DNA of 64,000 bases from Paraburkholderia silviterrae. GTDB lineage: Bacteria > Pseudomonadota > Gammaproteobacteria > Burkholderiales > Burkholderiaceae. A model generated the notes under the pieces. That model ran no database searches. It was not told where the DNA came from and saw only the letters and a program-made list of their open reading frames with translations. How positions within the stretch are numbered: position 1 is the stretch's first letter; every line of letters begins with the position of its first letter. Shown piece by piece: positions 18,392 through 30,600 of this stretch. Location of the stretch: positions 279,593 to 343,592 of the forward strand of contig NZ_SMRP01000001.1 in NCBI RefSeq assembly GCF_004353915.1, given 5' to 3'. The position numbers were made by a program, and so were the translations under genes.

Positions 18392-19532
18392 GGTGGTTCT
18401 CGGCGTCGATACGGCGATCGTCGTCGCGCGCGGAGCGCGTGTCCACGTCCACGGTCACCGACATGCCCGGCAGCAGCACGCTGCGTGTTTCGGGACCGGT
18501 ATCGAGGCGGATGCGCACCGGCACGCGCTGCACGATCTTCGTGAAGTTGCCGGTGGCGTTCTCGGGCGGCAGCAGCGCGAATTGCGCGCCCGTGCCCGGC
18601 GAGAAACTGTCCACCACGCCATGCAGCGTATGGCCCGGCAGCGCGTCGACATGCATCTCGACCGGTTGGCCCACGCGCATGCGGCCGATCTGCGTTTCCT
18701 TGAAATTCGCCGTGAGGTAGGTCTTCTGCACGGGCACCACGGTGAGCATGCGCGTGCCGGGCTGCACGTACTGGCCCACACGCACCGTGCGGTCGCCCAC
18801 GCGGCCCGCCAGCGCGCTCTTCACCACCGAGTTGTCCAGGTCGAGTTGCGACTGTGCCGCATTGGCGCGCGCCGCCTCGAGTTGGGCGCGAGCCTGTGCG
18901 AGCTGCGCGGTGAGCGCGGCGATCTGCGAGCGCGCCGCTTCCACGGCGGCCGAATCCGCGGCCAGCGTGGCCTGGGCCTGGTCACGCGTGCTCTTGAGTT
19001 CCGCGAGACGTTCGGCCGTTTCCGCGCCCGTCGCCGCGAGCGGCGCATAGCGCGCGACCTCGTCCTGCGCGTGGCGCAGGCTCACGCGCGCCACTTCCTG
19101 CTGTGCCTGCGCCTGGGCAATGTTGGCGTGCTGCTGTGCGATCTGCGCCTCGGCATGCTGGATGTCCGCGTTGCGCGCATCGACGGTCGCGCTGGCCTGA
19201 TCGAGCGCGACCTGATACTGGCGCGCGTCGAGCTTCACGAGCGGATCGCCAGCCTTGACTGCCTGGTTGTCGGCCACGTAGACGTCGGTGACATAGCCGC
19301 TCACCTTCGGCGCGATCGTCACGCTGTCCGCCTGCAAATAGGCGTCGTCGGTGCTCTCGATGAAGCGCCCGACCAGCCACCAATGGCCACCCCAGACACC
19401 GGCGGCAACGAGCGCCGCGAGCCCGAGACCCACCAGCACGATGCGCTTCGCACCGCGCGTTTTCCCGTATTTTTCAGGCGTGACGGCGTCGCTCGGCGCC
19501 TCGCGCTCAGCTGTGCCTGCAGTCGTAGACAT
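18384..19532 (-). CDS. emrA: EmrA/HlyD-type membrane-fusion protein
   Basis: Periplasmic adaptor of 382 residues. A cytosolic N-terminal stretch of about 30 residues precedes one membrane segment (IVLVGLGLAALVAAGVW). Then come the lipoyl-like beta domain (APKVSGYVTDVYVADNQAVKAGDPL), a long Ala/Gln-rich coiled coil to about residue 220, and the closing beta domain with VRVGQYVQPGTRMLTVVPV. It is the first gene of the emrA-emrB-outer-membrane-factor operon and is divergent from the TetR gene, with the operator region between. Confidence 0.93.
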   Translation of the reverse strand: MSTTAGTAEREAPSDAVTPEKYGKTRGAKRIVLVGLGLAALVAAGVWGGHWWLVGRFIESTDDAYLQADSVTIAPKVSGYVTDVYVADNQAVKAGDPLVKLDARQYQVALDQASATVDARNADIQHAEAQIAQQHANIAQAQAQQEVARVSLRHAQDEVARYAPLAATGAETAERLAELKSTRDQAQATLAADSAAVEAARSQIAALTAQLAQARAQLEAARANAAQSQLDLDNSVVKSALAGRVGDRTVRVGQYVQPGTRMLTVVPVQKTYLTANFKETQIGRMRVGQPVEMHVDALPGHTLHGVVDSFSPGTGAQFALLPPENATGNFTKIVQRVPVRIRLDTGPETRSVLLPGMSVTVDVDTRSARDDDRRIDAENHRG

Positions 19533-19548
19533 GTTTGCCCAGATCCAG

Positions 19549-19588
19549 AATTGTTCCAGTTGGCAAAATTATTCCATTCGGAAAAATT
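19549..19588. promoter_or_regulatory. Tandem palindromic operator between emrA and tetR
   Basis: Two 22-bp imperfect palindromes overlap by four bases. The first has arms AATTGTTCC (19549-19557) and GGCAAAATT (19562-19570). The second has arms AATTATTCC (19567-19575) and GGAAAAATT (19580-19588). The 18-base offset puts both on the same face of the helix to within about a third of a turn. The position between divergent promoters suggests binding by the adjacent TetR repressor. Confidence 0.7.
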
Positions 19589-19635
19589 GTGTCAAGTGAT
19601 ATATTTCTTGGAGCGAGGGCGCAAACCGGAAATTT

Positions 19636-20370
19636 ATGAACGAACCGAAACGACTGCGCCGCCCGACGGCTGGCGGCTATGCGCGCGGCGACGAAACGCG
19701 CCGCAAGATCATCGAGGCCGCCATCAGCCTGTTCGGGCAGCACGGCTTCGAGGGCGCCTCGACGCGGGACATCGCGGCGCGAGCCGGCGTCAACGCACCT
19801 GCGTTGCAGTACTACTTCGAGAACAAGGAAGGGCTCTACCGCGCGTGCGCCGAGTCGCTCGCCGACGCATCGTGGCAAGCCTTCGAGCCCGCCGTGCTGC
19901 GCGCGCGCGCAGCGCTCGAACGCAACGCCGACACCGCCGCTCTCATCGACGCGTTCATCGACATCCAGCGCATCGTGGCCGATCGCACCTTCGTGAAGCA
20001 CTGCGAGCCGGACCAGCGCCTGTTCTTCGCACGCGAGCAAGGCGGCGGCGAGCCCGAGATTGGCACCGAAGTGCTGCGCGAGCGCGTGCGCATGCCGCTG
20101 AACAAGGTGAACACGGCGCTACTGGCCCGCATCACCGGCCTGAGCGCCGACGACCCGCTCACCATCGTGCGCATGTTCAGCCTTTACGGGCAGTTTCTGC
20201 TCTTCTATGTCGCGCGCCAATCGACGCTCACGATGCTCGAATGGAAGGATATCGACGCGGAAAAGGCCGAGTTCCTCAAGGCCAACGTCGGCGAGCAAAC
20301 CCGCGTGCTGCTCGAGCACTGGAGCCGGGAGCGCGACGCGAAGCGGGATCGGCCGGCGCAGGGCGGCTAA
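19636..20370 (+). CDS. TetR family repressor with CecR-like C-terminal domain
   Basis: A 244-residue regulator. Residues about 20-70 are the TetR helix-turn-helix (ETRRKIIEAAISLFGQHGFEG, with residues STRDIAARAGVNAPALQYYF). The GGYARGDETR lead-in and the C-terminal ligand domain (KVNTALLARITGL, FSLYGQFLLFYVARQ) look like the DUF1956/CecR group. It is divergent from the emr efflux operon and most likely represses both it and itself, being released by an exported compound. The effector is unknown. Confidence 0.9.
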   Translation: MNEPKRLRRPTAGGYARGDETRRKIIEAAISLFGQHGFEGASTRDIAARAGVNAPALQYYFENKEGLYRACAESLADASWQAFEPAVLRARAALERNADTAALIDAFIDIQRIVADRTFVKHCEPDQRLFFAREQGGGEPEIGTEVLRERVRMPLNKVNTALLARITGLSADDPLTIVRMFSLYGQFLLFYVARQSTLTMLEWKDIDAEKAEFLKANVGEQTRVLLEHWSRERDAKRDRPAQGG

Positions 20371-20558
20371 ACGTGGCTGAACGTCAGCGCGATGGCGGCT
20401 CACGTTTCCGATCATGGAACGCGACGGCGTTTTGAAGCGCTTGCGAAACTTCGGGCGCATCACACAGTTTTGCGCTCCAGCGCCTCCAACTGACCCGTGC
20501 AGCCAGCCCGTGCGCGTGCTAGTGTTAAAAATTCGTTCCTCGCGCAACCGGTGCCGCC

Positions 20559-21194
20559 ATGTCCCCCACCACAGCCGTCCTCAGCATTCTCGCCGCCGTC
20601 CTGCTGGGCGCCATGAGCCCCGGCCCCAGCTTCGTGATGGTCGCGCGCAACGCAATCGGCTTGTCGCGCCGTGACGGCGTCGCTACGGCTTTCGGCATGG
20701 GCATCGGCGCGATCTGCTTCGCGGGCATTGCGCTCGCGGGACTCTATACGCTGCTCGCCACCGTCGCATGGCTCTATGCCGGACTCAAGATCGCAGGCGG
20801 CCTCTATCTGCTCTACATTGCCTCGCGCATCTGGCGCGGCGCGGGCCACCCGGTAACGATGAGCAAGAGCGAGATGGACGGCGCGCGGCCTGGCAAGTCG
20901 TTCTGGACCGGCCTGACAACCCAGCTGAGCAATCCAAAAACGGCGGTGGCCTACGGCAGCATCTTCGTGGCCCTGCTCCCGCAGCATCCGCCGCTCTGGT
21001 GTTATTTCGCGCTGCCGCCGCTCGTGTTCGCGATCGAAACCGGTTGGTACACCGTGGTCGCGCTCTGCTTTTCGAGCCAGCGTCCGCGCGATCTCTATCT
21101 GCGCGCGAAGCGCTGGATCGACCGAATTGCAGCCGGAGCGATCACCGCACTCGGTTTGCGGCTGATTCTCAGCGCGGGCCATCGCGGGCTCTAA
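20559..21194 (+). CDS. LysE/RhtB family exporter
   Basis: A 211-residue inner-membrane protein with about six hydrophobic helices. The family signature GAMSPGPSFVMVARNAIG lies at residues 17-34, and GGLYLLYIASRIWRG follows near residue 84. It exports an amino acid or a similar small metabolite. No binding protein or regulator stands beside it. The start has only a weak ribosome binding site. Confidence 0.88.
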   Translation: MSPTTAVLSILAAVLLGAMSPGPSFVMVARNAIGLSRRDGVATAFGMGIGAICFAGIALAGLYTLLATVAWLYAGLKIAGGLYLLYIASRIWRGAGHPVTMSKSEMDGARPGKSFWTGLTTQLSNPKTAVAYGSIFVALLPQHPPLWCYFALPPLVFAIETGWYTVVALCFSSQRPRDLYLRAKRWIDRIAAGAITALGLRLILSAGHRGL

Positions 21195-21244
21195 GCCGCG
21201 CCTCACGGCCCATCCACGGGCACGGCATCCTTTTCCGGGTCTTT

Positions 21245-22996
21245 CTAGATGTTGAGTGCGCGCTTTTGAACGGCGAGCGCCGCTTCCCGCATCACTTCGG
21301 AAAGTGACGGATGCGGGTGCGAGATCATGCCGATATCTTCCGACGACGCCTTGAATTCGAGCGCCACCACGGCTTCCGCAATGAGGTCCGAGGCATTCGC
21401 GGAAATGATATGGACACCCAATAGTTCATCTGTCCGGGCATCGGCAATCATCTTGACGAAGCCTTCGGTCCGCCCGATCCCCAGGGCCCGGCCGTTGGCC
21501 ATCATGGGGAATTGCCCCACCTTCACCTCGCGACCCTCCGCCTTCAACTGCTGCTCGGTCTTGCCGACCCATGCTATTTCCGGCTCCGTATAGATGACCC
21601 ACGGAATGCAGTTGTAGTCGATATGCGGCTTCTGTCCGTCGATGATCTCCGCCACCATCACGCCTTCGTCCTCGGCCTTGTGGGCGAGCATGGGGCCGCG
21701 CACGACGTCGCCGATCGCGTAGACGTGCGGCACGCTGGTCGCGCAATGGTCATTCACGGGAATGAAGCCTCTTTGATCGACCGCCAGGCCGACCGAATCG
21801 AGTCCGAGATCGTGGGTGTTCGGCACTCGCCCGATCGATACGATCAGGCGGTCGGCTTCGAGCACCTGCTGAACGCCGTCCTTGTCCGCCCAGGCGATCG
21901 AGACGCCGTCGGCACGCGTCTTGACCTCGCCGATCGAGGCGCCGAGCATGATCTTGAGGCCTTGTTTGGCGAACTGCTTCGCGGCCTCTTTCGTGATGGA
22001 CTCGTCCGCCGCCGGCAGAAAAACCGGCAGCATTTCCAGCAAGGTGACGTCAGCACCCAGCCGCCGCCAGACAGATCCCAATTCAAGCCCGATCACGCCG
22101 GCACCGATCACCGCCAGCCGCGCCGGCACCGAATCGAACGCAAGCGCGCCCTCGTTGTCGCAGACAATGTGGTTATCCACGGCAACGCCCGGCAAATGAC
22201 GTGCGTTGGAGCCCGTCGCAATGATGACGTCCTTCGCCGTGTACGTGGCGCTTTCTGCGTAACCGCTCACGCCAACGCGTATCAGTTCGCCCGCCTTGCC
22301 CGCGAGCTTGCCATGGCCCTTGAGCCACGTGATCTTGTTCTTGCGAAAGAGGAACTCGACGCCACCGGTAATCTTTTCGACAATGGCTTCTTTGCGTCCC
22401 ACCATCTTGCGCACATCGAGCGTGACGCGCTCAACGCCGATGCCGTGATCGCTCAAATGGTGCTGGGTCTTTTCGTACTCCTCCGAAGAAGCGAGCAATG
22501 CCTTCGACGGAATACAGCCGACATTCAGGCACGTTCCACCCAGCTTGGGCTTGCCGGCCGGGTTCTTCCACTGCTCGACGCAGGCGACGGACCTGCCGAG
22601 CTGCGCCGCGCGTATGGCCGCGATATAGCCGCCAGGGCCCGAACCTATGACGATCACATCGAAGTCCGCGCGCTGCGAATCCGGCTGCGCCACGGGAGCG
22701 GGAGCCTGAGGCGCAGGGGAAGCGCTAGCCGGCTGAGCGGGCGCGTGCGAGGCGGCCTCGGTATCGATGAGGGCGATGATGTCGTCCGCATGAACGGTAT
22801 CGCCCTGGTTGTGCAAGGTCGCGGCCAGAACGCCGGCGGCGGGTGCCGGGACCTCAAGCACGACCTTGTCGGTCTCCAGTTCGATCAGAATCTCGTCCTG
22901 CTCGACGGCATCGCCGGGATGCTTTTTCCATGCAAGAAGTGTCGCTTCGGTAACGGATTCGGAAAGCTGCGGTACCTTGACCTCTATCTTTGCCAT
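21245..22996 (-). CDS. lpdA: Dihydrolipoyl dehydrogenase with N-terminal lipoyl domain
   Basis: Flavoprotein E3 of 2-oxo acid dehydrogenase complexes; it reoxidises dihydrolipoamide with NAD. The 583 residues start with a lipoyl domain (lipoylated Lys44 in [14 protein letters not shown]), then an Ala/Pro linker (about residues 85-108). The E3 core has the FAD site [17 protein letters not shown], the redox disulfide [13 protein letters not shown], the NAD site [11 protein letters not shown] and the catalytic HPHPSLSE near the C terminus. The lipoyl domain opens [20 protein letters not shown], as in 2-oxoglutarate dehydrogenase E2 rather than pyruvate dehydrogenase. No E1 or E2 gene is adjacent. 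Confidence 0.92.
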   Translation of the reverse strand: MAKIEVKVPQLSESVTEATLLAWKKHPGDAVEQDEILIELETDKVVLEVPAPAAGVLAATLHNQGDTVHADDIIALIDTEAASHAPAQPASASPAPQAPAPVAQPDSQRADFDVIVIGSGPGGYIAAIRAAQLGRSVACVEQWKNPAGKPKLGGTCLNVGCIPSKALLASSEEYEKTQHHLSDHGIGVERVTLDVRKMVGRKEAIVEKITGGVEFLFRKNKITWLKGHGKLAGKAGELIRVGVSGYAESATYTAKDVIIATGSNARHLPGVAVDNHIVCDNEGALAFDSVPARLAVIGAGVIGLELGSVWRRLGADVTLLEMLPVFLPAADESITKEAAKQFAKQGLKIMLGASIGEVKTRADGVSIAWADKDGVQQVLEADRLIVSIGRVPNTHDLGLDSVGLAVDQRGFIPVNDHCATSVPHVYAIGDVVRGPMLAHKAEDEGVMVAEIIDGQKPHIDYNCIPWVIYTEPEIAWVGKTEQQLKAEGREVKVGQFPMMANGRALGIGRTEGFVKMIADARTDELLGVHIISANASDLIAEAVVALEFKASSEDIGMISHPHPSLSEVMREAALAVQKRALNI

Positions 22997-23201
22997 CGAT
23001 GATTCCTCGGACGTCGAGCGTATTTCAAACGATCATACCCATGCGATTTCGCAGCACGGCTTAATCGTTCTTAACGCCAGCTGAAACCTTCGGCTGTCCG
23101 ATGGCCCGGTGGCCGGGTGACCCGCCAAGCCGATGCTAGAATCGGCCGCAATGGAACCGCGGCACCGAGGCAAAAACCCGGCGGTGCAGGAGACGCACAT
23201 C

Positions 23202-23663
23202 ATGTACACACGAGTCCTCGTCCCGGTGGACGGCAGCGAAGCCGCATCGCGGGCATTGGACGCCGCGCTGGAACTCGCCGTGGAGATGGCGGCCGAGCTT
23301 CGGCCGTTTTATGTGATCGACGTACCGGTGCTCGCGTTCGAGTCACCCGAGCTCGATCCCTCGATCATGCGCAACGCGTTCGCCGCCGAAGGGCGTGTTG
23401 CCTTGGCCCATGCCGAGGCGCAGATGAGAGAGCGCAACGTAGCGGGTTCCACCTGCCTCGCCGAGATCTCGGGTCCCGGCAAGGACATTGCGCACCATAT
23501 CCTGCTCGCCGCTGCCGATTGGCGCGCGGACCTCATCGTGATGGGAACGCATGGGCGACGCGGCTTGCAAAGGCTGATACTCGGCAGCGTGGCGGAGCGG
23601 GTGCTGCGCGGCACCACGCTGCCTGTGTTGCTGGTCCCCGCCCGTGCGCGGGCGGAGAATTGA
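23202..23663 (+). CDS. Universal stress protein (UspA family)
   Basis: A 153-residue soluble protein with the single Usp alpha/beta domain. It opens TRVLVPVDGSEAASRAL and contains the ATP-binding signature MGTHGRRGLQRLILGSVAE, in the G-x2-G-x9-G-(S/T) layout. AGGAG lies ten bases before the ATG at 23202, which is preferred over the longer frame. Such proteins bind ATP and raise tolerance to oxidative or starvation stress. It converges on katG, which fits a stress-related neighbourhood, but no operon link exists. Confidence 0.9.
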   Translation: MYTRVLVPVDGSEAASRALDAALELAVEMAAELRPFYVIDVPVLAFESPELDPSIMRNAFAAEGRVALAHAEAQMRERNVAGSTCLAEISGPGKDIAHHILLAAADWRADLIVMGTHGRRGLQRLILGSVAERVLRGTTLPVLLVPARARAEN

Positions 23664-23788
23664 ATTCACCCGTTTCTGCCGATGTGCGGCTCTCGGGCGA
23701 GTGTTTGTAGACGAAGCAAAGGTGACGGCCATCGCGCCTTCATCAAGCCGAACAGCGCAATGGCCTCACTATCGAACTCGCCGCAGCG

Positions 23789-26340
<2,552 letters not shown>

Positions 26341-27450
26341 ATGAAATCAGACCGCCTTTTCCCCCGCGCAGCGCGCAAGAATTTCATCTTTGCCATCACC
26401 GCCGCGCTGGCTTTACCCTCGATTTCATGGGCCGATTCGGATATCGACCCAGCGGGCGCTGTCTTTGTCATGTCGAACCAGCCAACCGGCAATGCCGTAC
26501 TGGCGTACTCCCGGGACGCGAACGGTCAACTTGTGTACCAGGCCACCTACCCGACGGGCGGTAAAGGTGCGGGTACCGGAGCCGATCCGCTCGGCTCGCA
26601 AGGCGCACTGGTTTTGTCATCCGGATTCCTGTTTGCGGTGAACGCAGGCAGCAACGACGTTTCCATGTTCAAGGTAGAAGGCACGAAACTCACGCTGCTC
26701 GACAGGGAGCCATCGGCTGGGCAAACGCCGGTCAGTGTCGCGGTAAAAGGGTTTATCGCTTACGTGGTCAACGCAGGCGGGACGCCCAACATAAGCGGAT
26801 TTTTCGTCGACGGATTTGGAAAGCGTTTGATCCCGCTACCGAATTCGCTGCGTCCGGTCGCGGGTGGCGCATCGGCTCAACCCGGTCAGATCGGCTTCGC
26901 ACCGGAAAGCGACGAACTGCTGGTGACCGAAAAAGGGACGCAACTCATCGACACCTATCATGTCGACCCCGCCGGATATGCGAAGGGCCCCGTGCGGCAT
27001 GCATCGAGCGGCGTCACGCCGTTCGGCTTTTCGGTCACGCGCCGCGGCTATGCAGTCGTTGCGGCGGCGGGCTCGGGCTCCGTTGCCTCTTACGACATCG
27101 AGCGCAATCAGGACCTGACACCGGTCAGCAACGTCCCCCTCGGGCAAACGGCGCCGTGCTGGCTCGTCACGACAGGTGACGGGCGCTATGCGTATACGGC
27201 CAACGCGGGCAGCAGCTCGATCAGCAGCCTTCGCGTGAACGCCGATGGAACCACGCAGTTGATCAATCCGACTGCCGCGATCGTTAGCACTCCACTCGAT
27301 CTCGCACTTAGTGCGAACAGCAAGTTCCTCTACGTCCGCGAAGGTGACGGCGCCGTTAGTGGCTTCAGCGTCTCGCCCGATGGCAGCTTGAATCCGATCG
27401 GCGCAGTGACCGGCCTGCCTTCCGGCGCGCAAGGCATCGCCGCTCGCTGA
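26341..27450 (+). CDS. Exported beta-propeller (lactonase-like/YncE-like) protein
   Basis: A 369-residue protein with a signal peptide (KNFIFAITAALALPSISWADS; cleavage after about residue 31). A repeating pattern of about 50 residues follows, with elements such as LAYSRDANGQLVYQATYPT, FAVNAGSNDVSMFKVEG, AYVVNAGGTPNISGFFVDG and YAYTANAGSSSISSLRVN. This fits the seven-bladed propeller of the 6-phosphogluconolactonase-like family. Because it is exported, a cytosolic lactonase role is unlikely. The ATG at 26341 is preceded by GGAG at a good distance. Confidence 0.82.
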   Translation: MKSDRLFPRAARKNFIFAITAALALPSISWADSDIDPAGAVFVMSNQPTGNAVLAYSRDANGQLVYQATYPTGGKGAGTGADPLGSQGALVLSSGFLFAVNAGSNDVSMFKVEGTKLTLLDREPSAGQTPVSVAVKGFIAYVVNAGGTPNISGFFVDGFGKRLIPLPNSLRPVAGGASAQPGQIGFAPESDELLVTEKGTQLIDTYHVDPAGYAKGPVRHASSGVTPFGFSVTRRGYAVVAAAGSGSVASYDIERNQDLTPVSNVPLGQTAPCWLVTTGDGRYAYTANAGSSSISSLRVNADGTTQLINPTAAIVSTPLDLALSANSKFLYVREGDGAVSGFSVSPDGSLNPIGAVTGLPSGAQGIAAR

Positions 27451-27539
27451 CCGGTTGGTACTGCTTAAGGTGCCGGGCAGCCGAGCGGGTCGGAATGCGA
27501 CGGGGCGCACTGCCAGGCACGCCCGGCTTGGGTCACTGT

Positions 27540-27652
27540 TCGTCGAACAATCCGTTCAGCGGCGCGGTGTCGTGTTGGGCTTCGCGAACGTCACTGACGC
27601 GGGTGAAGCAGGCCGGCTCGCGCGGACGTTGCACGCGCGTCTGCAGAGCTGA
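27540..27652 (+). pseudogene. Possible C-terminal remnant of a MocR-type aminotransferase-like regulator
   Basis: The frame ends with FVEQSVQRRGVVLGFANVT and a closing ARTLHARLQS helix. The LGFAN segment plus a final helix is how GntR/MocR regulators with an aminotransferase domain end. No upstream part of such a gene is present; the preceding 90 bases read as unrelated sequence. It would be a broken leftover between the beta-propeller gene and the cyclase gene. Judged from a short match only. Confidence 0.3.
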
Positions 27653-27680
27653 TCAGCCGGCTTCGTTACTGATGGAATCG

Positions 27681-30600
27681 TCATCGCGTGTCGGTTGCGG
27701 CCAATTCATCAAGCCGCGCTTTAGCCCGCTGCAAATCCGCAGTGCCGAATCCTTCCGTGAAAGCGTCACGGACAGGAGCGAGAATTCGCCTCGCTGCGCT
27801 CGTCCGGCCTTGCGTCAAATAGAGCCCCACCAGGCTCAGCGCCGCGCGCAGTTCGAGCGATCTGGCGCCACGGCGGTGAGCCATGGCAATCGCCTCGTTG
27901 AAACGCGCCTCGGCCGCATCGCGCTCCGCGACCGCCGCAGAGGCAACAGCAGTCGGCAGCCCCGCCGGAAGCAGCAGCAACTCGCCTGTGAGGCGATACA
28001 GCTCCGGCTCGTGATGGCGTTCGCCCGATTCTTCGACTACCGCCATGGCTTCGGCCAGCGCCTCCAGCCCCGCGTCGCGCTGACCCGCCCTTGCGCAGGT
28101 TTCAGCCAACAGTGCCAGAAAGTACGTGCGGCCAAGTCGAGCCCCTGTTGCTTCATAGTCGGCGAGGCCGTGGCGCACGCGAGCCATACCCTGCTCGGCT
28201 TCCCCCGTTTCGGCCAGCGCCCAGCCGTCGAGTATGGTCGCCCACGCAAGTATCGTAGGGAACCCCTGCTCCGTCGAAAGGTCGATGGCCGCCTCGGCGC
28301 AGTCATGCGTGAGTCTGGGCTCGCCGCGCAATTGATGGAGCTCTGCCTTGAAAACAAGCGATTGCCCGAGACTGACCAGGTCGTGCAACGCGCGAGCGCG
28401 AGTGAGCGCCTGCTCAGCACGCCTTAATGCCTCATCCGGATAGCCCATGTGCCAGAGCACGAGGCCCAGGCTGCTTTCGCCAACGCTGCGAGGATCTCGC
28501 CCGTGCGCGAAGATCTCCTCATCGAGTGGCTCAGCGTCATGCAATAGCGACAACTTCCCCAGGCCAGCGAGGTACGCATGCGCGGGAGTCAGCTCCCCGA
28601 GCCTGAACAAGCTCATTCCCAGCAGGTAGTTTGCCTCCATGACCTGCGCGGGATTGTGCGCACGCTCGGCCAGGTCGAGCAGCCTTTCGGCGATCTCCTT
28701 GGCCGTCTTGTATTCGGCGCCCAACTGATAAACCATGCGCAGGCCGGTTTGAGCCCGGAACAGATGCGGCGTTTGTCCGGCCTGCCTGCACAGCTCCAGC
28801 GCACGTGTGTACGTCGCCTTCACTTCGGGCGAAGCCCATCCCCTTGCCGCCATCAAGGCCGGCCCGATGGCAAGCCGCAACGCGAGCTCCCGATCGGCGC
28901 GTTCGGGCGTTTCAGGCAGACCTCCGAGCAGATCCAGCGCCATGCCCAGCTGACGAATCGCTTCGGCATTCGCCGAACGTTGCCAGGCCTGTTGCCCGGC
29001 GCGATGCAAATACTCGACCGCTTTCGGCACGTTGCCGCTCAGGCTGTAGTGATGCGCGAGCTCATTCCAGCGGTCCTTGAGATGCCCCTGAAAAAGCGCC
29101 TCGAGTGCCTGGCCGGTGCGTTCGTGCACCAGGCGGCGCCGCTCGGCAAGCAATGAATTGCCGGCCACTTCCTGCGTCAACGCATGCTTGAACACATACT
29201 CCACCGCCGGGAAAGCGGGTTGCTCGTCAATGAATCCCCCTCTTTCCAGGCGCGTGAGCAGTGTGTATAGCTCGTCGTCCGGCAGCTCGACAACATACTG
29301 AACCAGGTTCGCCGGGAACGTCTTCCCAATCACCGCGAGCGTTTGCAGCAAATCTTTTTCCGCGGCCGGCAGCCGGTCGATACGCGCAGCCAGCACGCCC
29401 TGCACCGTGGTCGGGATATGTAACGTGAGCGGCACCGCCTGCATGCGGTAATGGCCCTGCTCGCCCACGAGCACACGCTCTTCGGCCAGCGTTCGCACCA
29501 CTTCTTCGATAAAGAACGGATTGCCTTCCGTTTTGTCGAGGACATGCTGCTTCACGGCAACGAGCGTGCGATCGTCACCGACGAGCGCGCTGATGAGCCC
29601 CTGAGCATCGGCGCGTCCCAGTGGCTCGAGCACCAACGGGGTGTAACAGTCGCGATCGCTCCAGTCATGCCGATACTCAGGGCGATAGTTGAGCAGCAGC
29701 ATCAGGCGGCCACTCGATACATGATCGACCAGGAGAGCGAGGAAAGCCTGCGTCTCGCTGTCGAGCCACTGCAGGTCCTCGAACACCATGGCGACGGGTT
29801 CGTTCACGCTTTCTCGCACAAAAAGTCGTGCAATCGCCTCGAACGTGCGATCGCGCCGGATCTGCGAATCCATTCGCGTGAGCGCCGGACTCGCCTCGCC
29901 GATCCCGAGCAGATGAAGCAGATAAGGCACCCGATCCTCGAGACTGCGCTCGAGCGTCAGTACGCGACCCGTCACCTTTTCGCGGCACCGTCGCTCGTCG
30001 TCCGCCGGGGAGATCTGAAAATAATTCTTCAGCAATTCAATGAGCGGCAATAACGCGAACGACTTGCCGTGCGAGACCGAGAACGTCTCCACCACGAGGC
30101 AGCCTTTTAACGCCGCTCTCTTGAACTCATGAAAGAGCCTCGATTTCCCTACGCCCGCTTCGCCCATGACGCCAACGACACAGCCTCTCCCCGCTTTCGT
30201 CGCATCGAGCGCGCTGCGCAATGTTTCGAACTCCTCATGGCGGCCCACGAACCGGGTCAGCCCACGCTGCTCGGCCACCTGAAGACGGGTGCGCAACGCG
30301 CCTGGCCCATGCAGCTCGTAGACGGCAAGCGATTCGGCGACCCCTTTGACCTGGGTCTGCCCCAAAGCCTTGAACTCGAAATACCCCTCGGTCAGCCGGT
30401 AGGTAGACGGGCTCACGAGAATCGAGGCCGGTGTAGCAATCGCCTCCATGCGCGAGGCAATGTGGATCGTGTTGCCGACTGGGTCATAGTCCGTGTGCAA
30501 GTCGTCCTTGCGGATGGATCGCATGACGACCTCGCCGGTGTGGACACCCACGCGGATTTGCAACGGAATCGCGTGCGCGAGGCGAATGCGGTCGCTATGC

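Noticed and set aside
27455..27539. Upstream part of the 65-residue frame as a whole gene
   Set aside because: No ribosome binding site and no match; only the last third resembles a known family end.
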